This document shows, one piece after another, positions 20,942-29,365 of a stretch of 39,027 nucleotides of DNA (positions are counted from its first letter, which is position 1; every line of letters starts with the position of its first letter). Both the position numbers and the translations under genes were made by a program. The notes beneath the pieces are model-generated. The model was not told where the DNA came from, did not search any database, and saw only the letters and a program-made list of their open reading frames with translations. This DNA comes from Halochromatium glycolicum. GTDB taxonomy: Bacteria; Pseudomonadota; Gammaproteobacteria; Chromatiales; Chromatiaceae. The stretch covers positions 1 through 39,027 of the forward strand of contig NZ_NRSJ01000048.1 of NCBI RefSeq assembly GCF_016584085.1. The letters are read 5' to 3'.

Positions 20942-21573
20942 TCGGCCCTTGATGCATCCCTGACGCCCCTCGCCTCGCGTTGTGGCGGCAAGATGTCAAC
21001 GCGGTGAGCAGACCTTGGCGGTGACCGGCCCTTGGCGCAACTGGATGCCTGGGGCGGCCCTCCAAGCCGGCCGGACGGCGCGGCGATCGCTCCGTCCTGT
21101 CTGCTCGGCACACCAAGACGGCGAATCTTGCAGCCTCTGCGGGCGCTCACTACCCTGAAGCCGACGCGAACAGATAGATCCTAGAAACCGCAGTTGAACG
21201 CTTAGCCCGGCATGCAACCCTTTGCAGTGGCTCCACTTCTAGCGTTTCATGAAGCGCACCCATGGGTGATGGCCGCTACGACCACCAGTGCACGCCCCGC
21301 GCGGCGCCCAGCGTTGTTACAACTCGTTGGAATAGAATGACTATTCCGCCTCGTTGTGCCGAGCTGGCCAATTCCCGATCAGGCACGCGGGACGCGCCCT
21401 GGCGGCCGTCCAACCGCGGTCTCTAGGATAGATCGTCGAGATTGGCGCGGGCCAACCCGCCAATCCTCCGCGCCCCAATCCTCCGCGCCCCAATCCTCCG
21501 CGCCAGTGAACGACTCGCCCGCGCGGGACCCCACTGAAGCCCGTCGTCCGCTCCGGTGGGATCGAAACGGCCG
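20942..21573. other. Gene-free region between the sugar kinase and nuoN, with repeats
   Basis: Short open frames here (for example 20996-21217) do not look like genes. Two structures are visible: a dyad GGAATAG, five bases, CTATTCC at 21329-21347 next to TTGTTACAAC, and a 15-base tandem repeat at 21461-21504. No T-rich terminator for nuoN or for the kinase was found; CCCGCGCGGG near 21530 is a simple palindrome. Confidence 0.5.
21461..21504. repeat. Short tandem repeat, three copies of a 15-base unit
   Basis: CAATCCTCCGCGCCC is repeated head to tail at 21461, 21476 and 21491 (the last copy loses its final base). It lies in a gene-free stretch downstream of nuoN and is most likely a simple minisatellite with no evident function. 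Confidence 0.85.
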
Positions 21574-23028
21574 TTATCCCGGAAACGCCTGCTGACAGAG
21601 TGAAAAGAGCGTCGCGGGATAGATACCGAGCAGCAGGATCACGGCGCCATTGATGGTGATTGCGACGCGCGCGCTGGAATCGGTGCTCACTGGCCCTTCA
21701 TCGCCCACCGGCTTATCGAAGTAGATCATCTTGACGACGCGCAGATAGTAGAAGGCGCCGATGATCGAGAACGCGACCGCGACGACCGCGAGCCACACCA
21801 TCCCTTGGGCGACGACGGCCTCGAGCACCATCAGCTTGGCGACGAAGCCGACCATCGGCGGCACCCCCGCCATCGAGAACATGATCAAGGCCATCACCGC
21901 GGCGAGCCAGGGATCGCGATCCGAGAGACCCTTGAGGTCGTCGAGCTCCTGAACATCCAGCCCCTTGTTGGAGATCAGCAGCAGCACACCGAAGGCGCCG
22001 GCCGACATCAACGCATAGACCACCGAGTAGAACATCGCCGATGCATAACCTTGCTCAGTCCCGGCCAGCAGGCCCAGGAACAGGAAGCCGACATGCGAGA
22101 TGGTCGAGTAGGCCAACATGCGCTTGATGTTCTGCTGGGCGATCGCGACCACGTTGCCGATCGCCAGCGAGAGCACCGAGAGGATCACCAGGATCTCGCC
22201 CCAATCGCCCTGTAGCCCGCCGAGCGCCTCGATCAGGATGCGGGCGGCCATCGCAAAGGCGGCGATCTTCGGCGCACTCGAGAGGAAGAGCACGATCGGG
22301 GTCGGCGCTCCCTGATAGACGTCCGGCACCCACATATGGAAGGGCACCGCACCGAACTTGAATGCGATGCCGATCAGTGTGAAGACCATCCCGAACACCA
22401 GGATCTGATCCTCGACCCCGCGACTGGAGACCGCCGCCGCGACGTCGGCGAACGCGAACCCACCGGCGGCACCGTAGAGCATCGAGATCCCGTACAGCAG
22501 CATCCCGGAGCCGAGCGCCCCGAGCACGAAATATTTCATCGCGGCCTCGGAGCCGGCCTTCGAGTCCCGATCAAACGCCACCAGCGCGTAGAGGCAGAGC
22601 GAGAGCAGCTCGAGGCCGAGGTAGAGGGTCAGGAAACCGTTCGCCGAGACCATGATCATCATGCCGAGCACGGCGAAGAGGATCAGCACATGGTATTCAC
22701 CGACCCACATATCGCGGTCGCGCATATAGTCCTTCGCGTAGACGAAGGTCAGCAGCGTCACGAATAGGATGGCCCCCTTGAGCAGATCGCTCATCGGGTC
22801 GCGCACGAAGCTCTCACTGAAGGCCGTCGCGGCCGCCCCACCCCCGACGAACCCGACTGCGACCAGTGCAGCGATCAATCCGATCAGCGTCAGCCTATGG
22901 TTACTTTCCTTCTGATCGGCACGGGTATAGAGGTCCGCGATCAGCACCGTACTGGCGGTCACCAGGATCACGAGCTCCGGCAGGATCGCGACCAGGGAAT
23001 CGGCAATGGAGGGATAAAGCGTCGTCAT
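21574..23028 (-). CDS. nuoN: NADH-quinone oxidoreductase subunit N
   Basis: Membrane antiporter-like subunit of complex I, about 484 residues and 14 membrane spans. Typical sequences: LYLGLELLSLCLYALVAF with the key Glu, a GAVPFHMWVPDVYQGAPTP block and the NIKRMLAYSTISHVG region that includes the proton-channel lysine. Last gene of the nuo operon. Two starts compete: ATG at 23040, overlapping the nuoM stop by one base, and ATG 23028 four codons later; neither has a clear Shine-Dalgarno. Confidence 0.95.
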   Translation of the reverse strand: MTTLYPSIADSLVAILPELVILVTASTVLIADLYTRADQKESNHRLTLIGLIAALVAVGFVGGGAAATAFSESFVRDPMSDLLKGAILFVTLLTFVYAKDYMRDRDMWVGEYHVLILFAVLGMMIMVSANGFLTLYLGLELLSLCLYALVAFDRDSKAGSEAAMKYFVLGALGSGMLLYGISMLYGAAGGFAFADVAAAVSSRGVEDQILVFGMVFTLIGIAFKFGAVPFHMWVPDVYQGAPTPIVLFLSSAPKIAAFAMAARILIEALGGLQGDWGEILVILSVLSLAIGNVVAIAQQNIKRMLAYSTISHVGFLFLGLLAGTEQGYASAMFYSVVYALMSAGAFGVLLLISNKGLDVQELDDLKGLSDRDPWLAAVMALIMFSMAGVPPMVGFVAKLMVLEAVVAQGMVWLAVVAVAFSIIGAFYYLRVVKMIYFDKPVGDEGPVSTDSSARVAITINGAVILLLGIYPATLFSLCQQAFPG

Positions 23029-23039
23029 GGCGGGGTCCA

Positions 23040-24599
23040 TTAGGGCTGAAGACCGGCAACGGGAGGAATCGCCGCCGTCGCCGGCTCGGGCAGCTTGCTG
23101 ACCTGGATCTGCTGCACCAGATTCTCGATCGTCGGCTCCATCACATCGACCAGCGGCTTCGGCCAGATGCCGATCGCGAGCGTTGCGGCGGCCAGCACGC
23201 CGAGATTGAGCGCCTCGCGGCGATTGAGATCCTTGAGCTGGCCAACCTCCTCGTTCTTGACCTCGCCGAAGACCACCCGTTTGACGAGCCAGAGCGTGAA
23301 GGCCGCGGCCAGTACCAGCGTGGTCGCAGCGAGGAACGCAAACCAGAAGTCGGCCCGGAAGCTGGCCAGGATCACCATGAACTCGCCGACGAAGCCGGAG
23401 GTCCCGGGCAGTCCGGCATTGGCCATCCCGAAGAAGACCATGAAGGCGCCGAACCAAGGCATGCTGTTGATCACGCCGCCGTAGGCCGAGATCTCGCGCG
23501 TGTGCATCCGGTCATAGAGCACGCCGACGCAAAGGAAGAGCGCGCCCGAGATGAACCCGTGCGAGATCATCTGCACCATGCCGCCTTCGATGCCCATCAC
23601 CGCGCCGGCGGTCTCCGAGTGCTGGAAGATCGAGAAGACGATGAAGAAGCCGAGGGTCACGAAGCCCATGTGCGCGATCGACGAGTAGGCGATCAGCTTC
23701 TTCATGTCCTGCTGCACCAGCGCGACCAGGCCGATATAGATCACCGCGATCAGCGACATCGCGATGATCAACCAGTCCAGCTCGGCGCTCGCATCCGGGG
23801 TGATCGGCAGGCTGAAGCGCAGGAAGCCGTAGCCGCCGATCTTCAGCATGATCGCGGCCAGGATCACCGAACCGCCGGTCGGCGCCTCGACATGCGCATC
23901 GGGCAGCCAGGTATGCACCGGGAACATCGGCACCTTGACCGCGAACGCGAGCAGGAACGCGATGAAGATCAGGATCTGGGCCGTCAGGCCGAGCTGGGCG
24001 GCGTGGAAGCCGAGGATGTCGAAGCTGCCGGTCTGGAAGTACAGATAGATCAGCGCGACCAGCATGAACACCGACCCGAAGAAGGTGTACAGGAAGAACT
24101 TGATGGTCGCGTAGACGCGGTTCGGGCCGCCCCAGACCCCGATGATGATGAACATCGGGATCAGCATCGCCTCCCAGAAGAAATAGAACAGGATCGCGTC
24201 GAGGGCCGAGAAGACCCCGACCATGATCCCTTCCATGATCAGGAAGGCGGCCATGTAATGCGACGGCCGGTAGCGGATCACATCCCAGCCGGCGATGATC
24301 ACGAAGATCGTGATGAAGGTGGTCAGCAGGATCAACGGCATCGAAATACCGTCGATGCCGAGGTGATACTCGATCCCGAGCGCCGGTATCCAGCTCGAGC
24401 GCTCGACGAACTGCATCTCGGCGGTCGAGGTATCGAAGCCCAGCCAGAGCGGCAGACTGACCGCGAAGGTCAGCCCGGCGACCCAGAGCGCGATGCGCTT
24501 GGTCAGCTCGACATCATGCTCGCCACTCGCGATCACCGCGATGCCACCGAGGATCGGCAGCCAAATGACCAGCGAGAGCCAGGGGAATTCCAATAACAT
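23040..24599 (-). CDS. nuoM: NADH-quinone oxidoreductase subunit M
   Basis: Membrane proton-pumping subunit, 519 residues and 14 spans. FYFFWEAMLIPMFIIIGVWG carries the conserved Glu of the first proton channel; HTWLPDAHVEAPTGGSVILA and DMKKLIAYSSIAHMGF with the channel lysine follow. Encoded between nuoL and nuoN, with 19 bases from nuoL. The other-strand long reading frame over this gene is an artefact of its codon use. Confidence 0.96.
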   Translation of the reverse strand: MLLEFPWLSLVIWLPILGGIAVIASGEHDVELTKRIALWVAGLTFAVSLPLWLGFDTSTAEMQFVERSSWIPALGIEYHLGIDGISMPLILLTTFITIFVIIAGWDVIRYRPSHYMAAFLIMEGIMVGVFSALDAILFYFFWEAMLIPMFIIIGVWGGPNRVYATIKFFLYTFFGSVFMLVALIYLYFQTGSFDILGFHAAQLGLTAQILIFIAFLLAFAVKVPMFPVHTWLPDAHVEAPTGGSVILAAIMLKIGGYGFLRFSLPITPDASAELDWLIIAMSLIAVIYIGLVALVQQDMKKLIAYSSIAHMGFVTLGFFIVFSIFQHSETAGAVMGIEGGMVQMISHGFISGALFLCVGVLYDRMHTREISAYGGVINSMPWFGAFMVFFGMANAGLPGTSGFVGEFMVILASFRADFWFAFLAATTLVLAAAFTLWLVKRVVFGEVKNEEVGQLKDLNRREALNLGVLAAATLAIGIWPKPLVDVMEPTIENLVQQIQVSKLPEPATAAIPPVAGLQP

Positions 24600-24618
24600 G
24601 CGCTGCCTCTCCCGCTAA

Positions 24619-26613
24619 TCAGAAGGTCACGAACAGGGTCAACAGGACCACCAACCCGACGATCATCGCGAAGGCATAGTGATAGAGCATCCCGCTCTGC
24701 AGATTGCGCGCCCACCCAGCGAGCCAGCCGACCGCGCGCGCCGACCCGTTGACGATGCCGTCATCGATGAAGCGCTGATCGCTGCGGTTCCATAGGAAGC
24801 GGCCGAAGCGCCGGCCGCCCTCGGCAAAGACCCGCTGGTTGAAATCATCGAACCCGTACTTGTTCTCCAAGAGCCGCGTCAGCCAGCCGCCGCGTTGCTG
24901 GAGCGACAGGTCGATCCCGGGGTCCCGCTGATGGAGGAACCACCAGACATAGGCCGCCAGCACGACCCCTGCCATCGCTAGCCAGAATGGGGCCGCCTGC
25001 ATCCCATGGCGAATGAACTCACGCTGGCCGTGCCAATGCTCGGCCAGATAGTGCAGGCTGTCGTGTTCGGGTTTCACGTAGATCGCCTCGCCAAGCCAGT
25101 TCTGCACCAGCAGCGGCTCGACGGTATACCAACCGATCAGCACCGACGGGATCGCGAGCCCGATCAGCGGCACCGTGACGACCCAGGGCGTCTCATGCAG
25201 ATGCGAGCGCGTGTGCTCATCCATCCGCGGCTTCCCATGGAAGACCAGGAAATAGAGCCGGAAGGTGTAGAGCGCGGTCACGAAGGCCCCGAGGGTCAGC
25301 AGTAGGCTCGCCAGCCCGGCCCCGGCGATGTGCGAATGACCGACCGCCTCGATGATCGCGTCCTTCGAGAAGAAACCGGAGAAGCCGGGGAAGGCGATCA
25401 ACGCGAGCGAGCCGAGCAGCGCTGTGATCCAGGTGATCGGCATCCAGCGCTTGAGTCCGCCCATATTACGGATGTCCTGATCGTGGTGCATCGCGATGAT
25501 CACCGAGCCTGCGGCCAGGAACAGCAGCGCCTTGAAGAAGGCGTGGGTCATCAGATGGAAGATGCCGGCGGCATAGGCCGAGGCGCCGAGTGCCGCGATC
25601 ATGTAGCCGAGCTGGGACAGGGTCGAATAAGCGACCACGCGCTTGATGTCGTTCTGGACCAGACCGACTAGGCCCATGAAGAAGGCCGTCAACGCGCCGA
25701 TGATCAGCACGAACGACAGCGCCGTGGTCGAGAGCTCGAACAGCGGCGACATCCGCGCGACCATGAAGACGCCGGCGGTCACCATGGTCGCGGCGTGGAT
25801 CAGCGCCGAGATCGGGGTCGGACCCTCCATCGAGTCCGGCAGCCAGACATGCAAGGGCACCTGGGCCGATTTGCCCATCGCGCCGATGAACAGCAGGATG
25901 CAGATCAGCGTCATCAGGGAGACGCCGCCGAAGACCTCGACCTGGGTGTCAGCGAATTGCGGCGCCTGCGCGAAGACCTCGGCATAGTCCATCGAGTTGA
26001 AGTACATCCCGATCGCGGCGATGCCGAGGATGAAGCCGAAGTCCCCGACGCGGTTGACCAGGAACGCCTTCAGGTTCGCGAAGACCGCCGACTCGCGCAC
26101 GGTCCAGAAGCCGATCAGCAGGTAGGAGACCAGCCCGACCGCCTCCCAGCCGAAGAACAGCTGCATGAAGTTGTTCGCCATCACCAGCATCAGCATCGAG
26201 AAGGTGAACAGCGAGATGTAGCTGAAGAAGCGCTGATAGCTGTTCTTGCCGGCGAGCGAGGTCTTGGGCCAGTTGTGGTCGTCGTCGGCCATGTAGCCGA
26301 TGGTGTAGATGTGCACCATCAGCGAGACGAAGGTGACCACCGCCATCATCAGCGCGGTGAGCCGATCGACCAGGAAGCCGATCTCGAAATGGATACCATC
26401 GGCGACCATCCAGGTATAGACGGCACCGTTGAAGGTCGGCTCGTCGAACCAGATGAACCGCGCGACCACCCAGAGTGACAGCAGCGTCGACAGGCCGACG
26501 CCGGCGATTGTTGCCCGGTGCGCGCCGACGCGGCCGATCTTGCCGCCGAAGAAACCGGCGATGATGGCGCCGAGCAGCGGCGCCAGCACGATGATCAGAT
26601 AGACAATCTCCAT
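24619..26613 (-). CDS. nuoL: NADH-quinone oxidoreductase subunit L
   Basis: Largest membrane subunit, 664 residues. The antiporter core has FFGWEAVGLVSYLLIGFW, PLHVWLPDSMEGPTPISALI and NDIKRVVAYSTLSQLGYM. The C-terminal part (about 520-664) contains the long lateral helix that clasps NuoM and NuoN, and the final membrane span. Distal end of the membrane arm. It starts 29 bases after nuoK stops. Confidence 0.96.
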   Translation of the reverse strand: MEIVYLIIVLAPLLGAIIAGFFGGKIGRVGAHRATIAGVGLSTLLSLWVVARFIWFDEPTFNGAVYTWMVADGIHFEIGFLVDRLTALMMAVVTFVSLMVHIYTIGYMADDDHNWPKTSLAGKNSYQRFFSYISLFTFSMLMLVMANNFMQLFFGWEAVGLVSYLLIGFWTVRESAVFANLKAFLVNRVGDFGFILGIAAIGMYFNSMDYAEVFAQAPQFADTQVEVFGGVSLMTLICILLFIGAMGKSAQVPLHVWLPDSMEGPTPISALIHAATMVTAGVFMVARMSPLFELSTTALSFVLIIGALTAFFMGLVGLVQNDIKRVVAYSTLSQLGYMIAALGASAYAAGIFHLMTHAFFKALLFLAAGSVIIAMHHDQDIRNMGGLKRWMPITWITALLGSLALIAFPGFSGFFSKDAIIEAVGHSHIAGAGLASLLLTLGAFVTALYTFRLYFLVFHGKPRMDEHTRSHLHETPWVVTVPLIGLAIPSVLIGWYTVEPLLVQNWLGEAIYVKPEHDSLHYLAEHWHGQREFIRHGMQAAPFWLAMAGVVLAAYVWWFLHQRDPGIDLSLQQRGGWLTRLLENKYGFDDFNQRVFAEGGRRFGRFLWNRSDQRFIDDGIVNGSARAVGWLAGWARNLQSGMLYHYAFAMIVGLVVLLTLFVTF

Positions 26614-26642
26614 TCAGGGATCTCCGAGCTTGTCCGATTGGC

Positions 26643-26948
26643 TCAGCCTTTGAGCATGTCCAGATCGTCAACGTTGATGGTCCGGCGGTTGCGGAACAGG
26701 ACCACCAGGATGGCAAGCCCGATCGCCGCTTCGGCCGCGGCGACGGTCAGGATGAAGAACACGAAGATCTGACCATCCGGATTGCCGAGGAAGTGCGAGA
26801 AGGCGACGAAGTTCATGTTCACCGCAAGCAGCATCAGCTCGATGCACATCAGCAGGATGATCACGTTCTTGCGGTTCAAGAACACGCCGGCGACCGAGAT
26901 CGAGAACAGCAGCGCGCCGAGCAGCAGATAGTCGGACAGGGCGATCAT
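26643..26948 (-). CDS. nuoK: NADH-quinone oxidoreductase subunit K
   Basis: Small membrane subunit, 101 residues, three spans. Conserved acidic residues are in the second and third spans: LLMCIELMLLAVNMNFVAF with the Glu that is essential for proton coupling, and AAAEAAIGLAILVVLFR with the second. The ATG overlaps the nuoJ stop (ATGA), so the two are translationally coupled. Confidence 0.96.
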   Translation of the reverse strand: MIALSDYLLLGALLFSISVAGVFLNRKNVIILLMCIELMLLAVNMNFVAFSHFLGNPDGQIFVFFILTVAAAEAAIGLAILVVLFRNRRTINVDDLDMLKG

Positions 26949-27589
26949 TCGGTCTCCTCCGCGGCTGTCGCAGCCAGCTCCGTCGGTCTCCGCTCGGCTG
27001 GCATCGAGACCAGTCGAATCCGATCCGGCCCCTTCTTGATCCGCACCTGCCGCGCGGCGTCCTGGTACTTGGTCTCGGGCCGCCGCCGCAATGTCAACCG
27101 AATCGCCGCGATGATCGCCACCAGCAGGATCACTGCCGCAATCTCGAACGGGTAGAGGAAGGTGGTGTAGAGATCGAGGCCGAGCTCAGCGGTATTGCTG
27201 TAATCGGCGGGATGCCCCGGCGGTTTCGCGAAGAGCTCCAGCCCGAAGTTGGACGGCCCTAGCACCAGGAACAGGTTCAGCACCATCACCCCGGCGATCA
27301 GCAGTCCAAGCGGCAGGTAGCGAATGAATTGGCCGCGGAGCGCCGCGATGTCGATATCGAGCATCATCACGACGAATAGGAACAGGACCATCACCGCGCC
27401 GACATAGACCAGCACCAGCACGATACCCAGGAATTCGGCCTCCAGCAGCAGCCAGAGCACGGCGCTACTGACGAACGCAAGCACCAGAAACAAGACCGCA
27501 TGCACCGGATTGCGCCGCGTCACAACCATCCCTGCTGAGACTACGGTTATGGCCGCGAACACGTAGAACAGAAATTTCTCGAAGCCCAT
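26945..27589 (-). CDS. nuoJ: NADH-quinone oxidoreductase subunit J
   Basis: Membrane subunit, 214 residues, five spans, with the pi-bulge span around LGIVLVLVYVGAVMVLFLFV that takes part in coupling. The C-terminal 50 residues are a charged cytoplasmic tail, longer than usual. Start is ATG 27589 (MGFEKFLFYVF), which opens directly into the first span; a frame from 27679 adds 30 residues that derive from the hairpin-rich spacer and are not family-like. A 171-base gap separates it from nuoI, the largest in this operon. Confidence 0.93.
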   Translation of the reverse strand: MGFEKFLFYVFAAITVVSAGMVVTRRNPVHAVLFLVLAFVSSAVLWLLLEAEFLGIVLVLVYVGAVMVLFLFVVMMLDIDIAALRGQFIRYLPLGLLIAGVMVLNLFLVLGPSNFGLELFAKPPGHPADYSNTAELGLDLYTTFLYPFEIAAVILLVAIIAAIRLTLRRRPETKYQDAARQVRIKKGPDRIRLVSMPAERRPTELAATAAEETE

Positions 27590-27663
27590 GGAGTTTCCCG
27601 CTGGCATGGCTGCGCGCAAGACCGGCTCGCGCGGGCAGGCAGGCGTTAAGTTACAACGTGCAA

Positions 27664-27712
27664 CGATCTCGGCGAACACCGCCGAGATCGCAGGCGCCGT
27701 CTCGGCGGCGCC
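27664..27712 (-). other. Two strong hairpins in the nuoI-nuoJ spacer
   Basis: An eleven-base perfect inverted repeat, CGATCTCGGCG (27664-27674) and CGCCGAGATCG (27680-27690) with a five-base loop, lies next to a seven-base one, GGCGCCG (27693-27699) and CGGCGCC (27706-27712). No T-run follows in the nuo direction. They could stabilise or process the nuo message or reduce read-through into nuoJ-N. Confidence 0.75.
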
Positions 27713-27760
27713 GGCATCGGATCAGGGTTTGCGCCGGCTGCACTTCCGGCTGCGTCCCGG

Positions 27761-28252
27761 TCACCGATAGGGTGCATCAGCCGCTCGTGCGGCCGCGATG
27801 CGCGATTCGTATTTATCTCCGATCGCGAGCAGCTTGTCCTTGGTCATGATGTTCTCGCCGCGATTCTCGAAGTGATATTCGTAGATATCGGTCTCGACGA
27901 TCGAGTCGACCGGACAGGACTCCTCACAGAATCCGCAGTAGATGCACTTGAACAGATCGATGTCGTAGCGTGTCGTGCGCCGGGAGCCGTCCTCCCGGGG
28001 CTCGGCCTCGATGGTGATCGCCAACGCCGGGCAGGTCGCCTCACAAAGCTTGCAGGCGATACAGCGCTCTTCCCCATTAGGGTAACGACGCAGTGCGTGG
28101 AGACCGCGAAAACGCGGCGAGACCGGCGCCTTCTCTTCGGGATATTGAACGGTGAACTTCCGTTTGAACAGGTAAGTACCGGTCAAACGCATTCCCCGAA
28201 ACAACTCGACGAGCAGCAGGCTGTTGAGATAAGTGCGAGCGGCTTGAAGCAT
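27761..28252 (-). CDS. nuoI: NADH-quinone oxidoreductase subunit I
   Basis: Peripheral-arm ferredoxin-like subunit, 163 residues, holding the two 4Fe-4S clusters N6a and N6b that pass electrons to NuoB. Cys64, 67, 70 and 74 (CIACKLCEATCP) and Cys103, 106, 109 and 113 (CIYCGFCEESCP) are all present. An N-terminal helix (LNSLLLVELFRGMRLTG) lies along the membrane. Confidence 0.97.
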   Translation of the reverse strand: MLQAARTYLNSLLLVELFRGMRLTGTYLFKRKFTVQYPEEKAPVSPRFRGLHALRRYPNGEERCIACKLCEATCPALAITIEAEPREDGSRRTTRYDIDLFKCIYCGFCEESCPVDSIVETDIYEYHFENRGENIMTKDKLLAIGDKYESRIAAARAADAPYR

Positions 28253-28312
28253 GGTTGACTCTATCGGGTATCGACTGGCCTAAAGACCGCGGTCGTCCGT
28301 CGCGACTGCCGA

Positions 28313-29365
28313 TCAGGCAGCTGGTGCCGACCACCAGGGCGGCAGCTCAACGAGCACAGCAACAGCGACCACAAGAATCCAGACGATTGTGATCGGGATG
28401 AAGACCTTCCAGCCGAGACGCATAATCTGGTCGTAGCGGTAGCGCGGAAAGGTCGCGCGCAGCCACAGGAAGACGAACATGAAGAAGAAGGTCTTGAGCA
28501 CGATCCAGATCAGACCCGGCACCCAGGCCGTCATCTCATCCAGCACCGGGATGCCCTGGAACGGCGACAGCCAACCGCCGAAGAACAGTAGCGTAGCGAG
28601 CATCGCGATCAGGACCATGTTCGCGTACTCGGCGAGGAAGAAGATCGCGAAGGCCATGCCGGAGTACTCGACATGGAAGCCGGCGACGATCTCAGACTCT
28701 CCCTCGGCCACGTCGAACGGTGCCCGATTCGTCTCGGCGACACCCGAGATGAAGTAGACGCCAAACAACGGCAGCAGCGGCAGCCAGAACCAGGTCAGTA
28801 GGCTGCCAGACTGGGCCTCGACGATCGCGCTGAGGTTCAGGCTGCCGGCAGCGACGAGCACCCCCACGAGCGCGAAGCCCATCGCAATCTCATAAGCGAC
28901 GATCTGCGCGGCAGCGCGCATCGCGCCCAGCAGCGCGTACTTCGAATTGGAGGCCCAGCCGGCGATGATGACCCCATACACCCCCAGCGAGGTCAGCGCC
29001 AGCACGTAGAGCAGGCCGGCATTGATGTCGGCCAGCACCAGACCGGCGTCGAACGGAACCACCGCCCAGGCCGCCAGCGCCGGCACGATCGCAATCAGAG
29101 GCGCGAGCAGAAACAGCCCCTTGTTGGCCTTGCTCGGGACGATGATCTCCTTGACCATCAGCTTCAGGGCATCGGCGATCGGCTGCAGCAGACCGCGCCA
29201 ACCGACCCGGTTCGGGCCCACGCGCACCTGGATATAGCCGATCACCTTGCGCTCGGCATAGGTATACCAAGCGACGACCGCCAACAACGGGCCGATGATG
29301 GCGCCAATCGCGACCAGGCTCTGAAGCGGCAGCGGCAGTATGTTCCAGAGGTCCATCATCGTCAC
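28313..29365 (-). CDS. nuoH: NADH-quinone oxidoreductase subunit H
   Basis: Membrane subunit that forms the quinone-binding chamber with NuoB and NuoD; 350 residues, eight spans. Conserved loop one is YAERKVIGYIQVRVGPNRVG; the loop FDVAEGESEIVAGFHVEYSG holds the acidic residues of the E-channel. The start overlaps the nuoG stop (ATGA). A second Met codon lies two residues in. Confidence 0.96.
   Translation of the reverse strand: MTMMDLWNILPLPLQSLVAIGAIIGPLLAVVAWYTYAERKVIGYIQVRVGPNRVGWRGLLQPIADALKLMVKEIIVPSKANKGLFLLAPLIAIVPALAAWAVVPFDAGLVLADINAGLLYVLALTSLGVYGVIIAGWASNSKYALLGAMRAAAQIVAYEIAMGFALVGVLVAAGSLNLSAIVEAQSGSLLTWFWLPLLPLFGVYFISGVAETNRAPFDVAEGESEIVAGFHVEYSGMAFAIFFLAEYANMVLIAMLATLLFFGGWLSPFQGIPVLDEMTAWVPGLIWIVLKTFFFMFVFLWLRATFPRYRYDQIMRLGWKVFIPITIVWILVVAVAVLVELPPWWSAPAA

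Noticed and set aside
22866..24596. 576-codon + strand open frame across nuoN and nuoM
   Set aside because: Extremely Arg/Asp/His-rich, no membrane spans or motif; shadow of nuoM.
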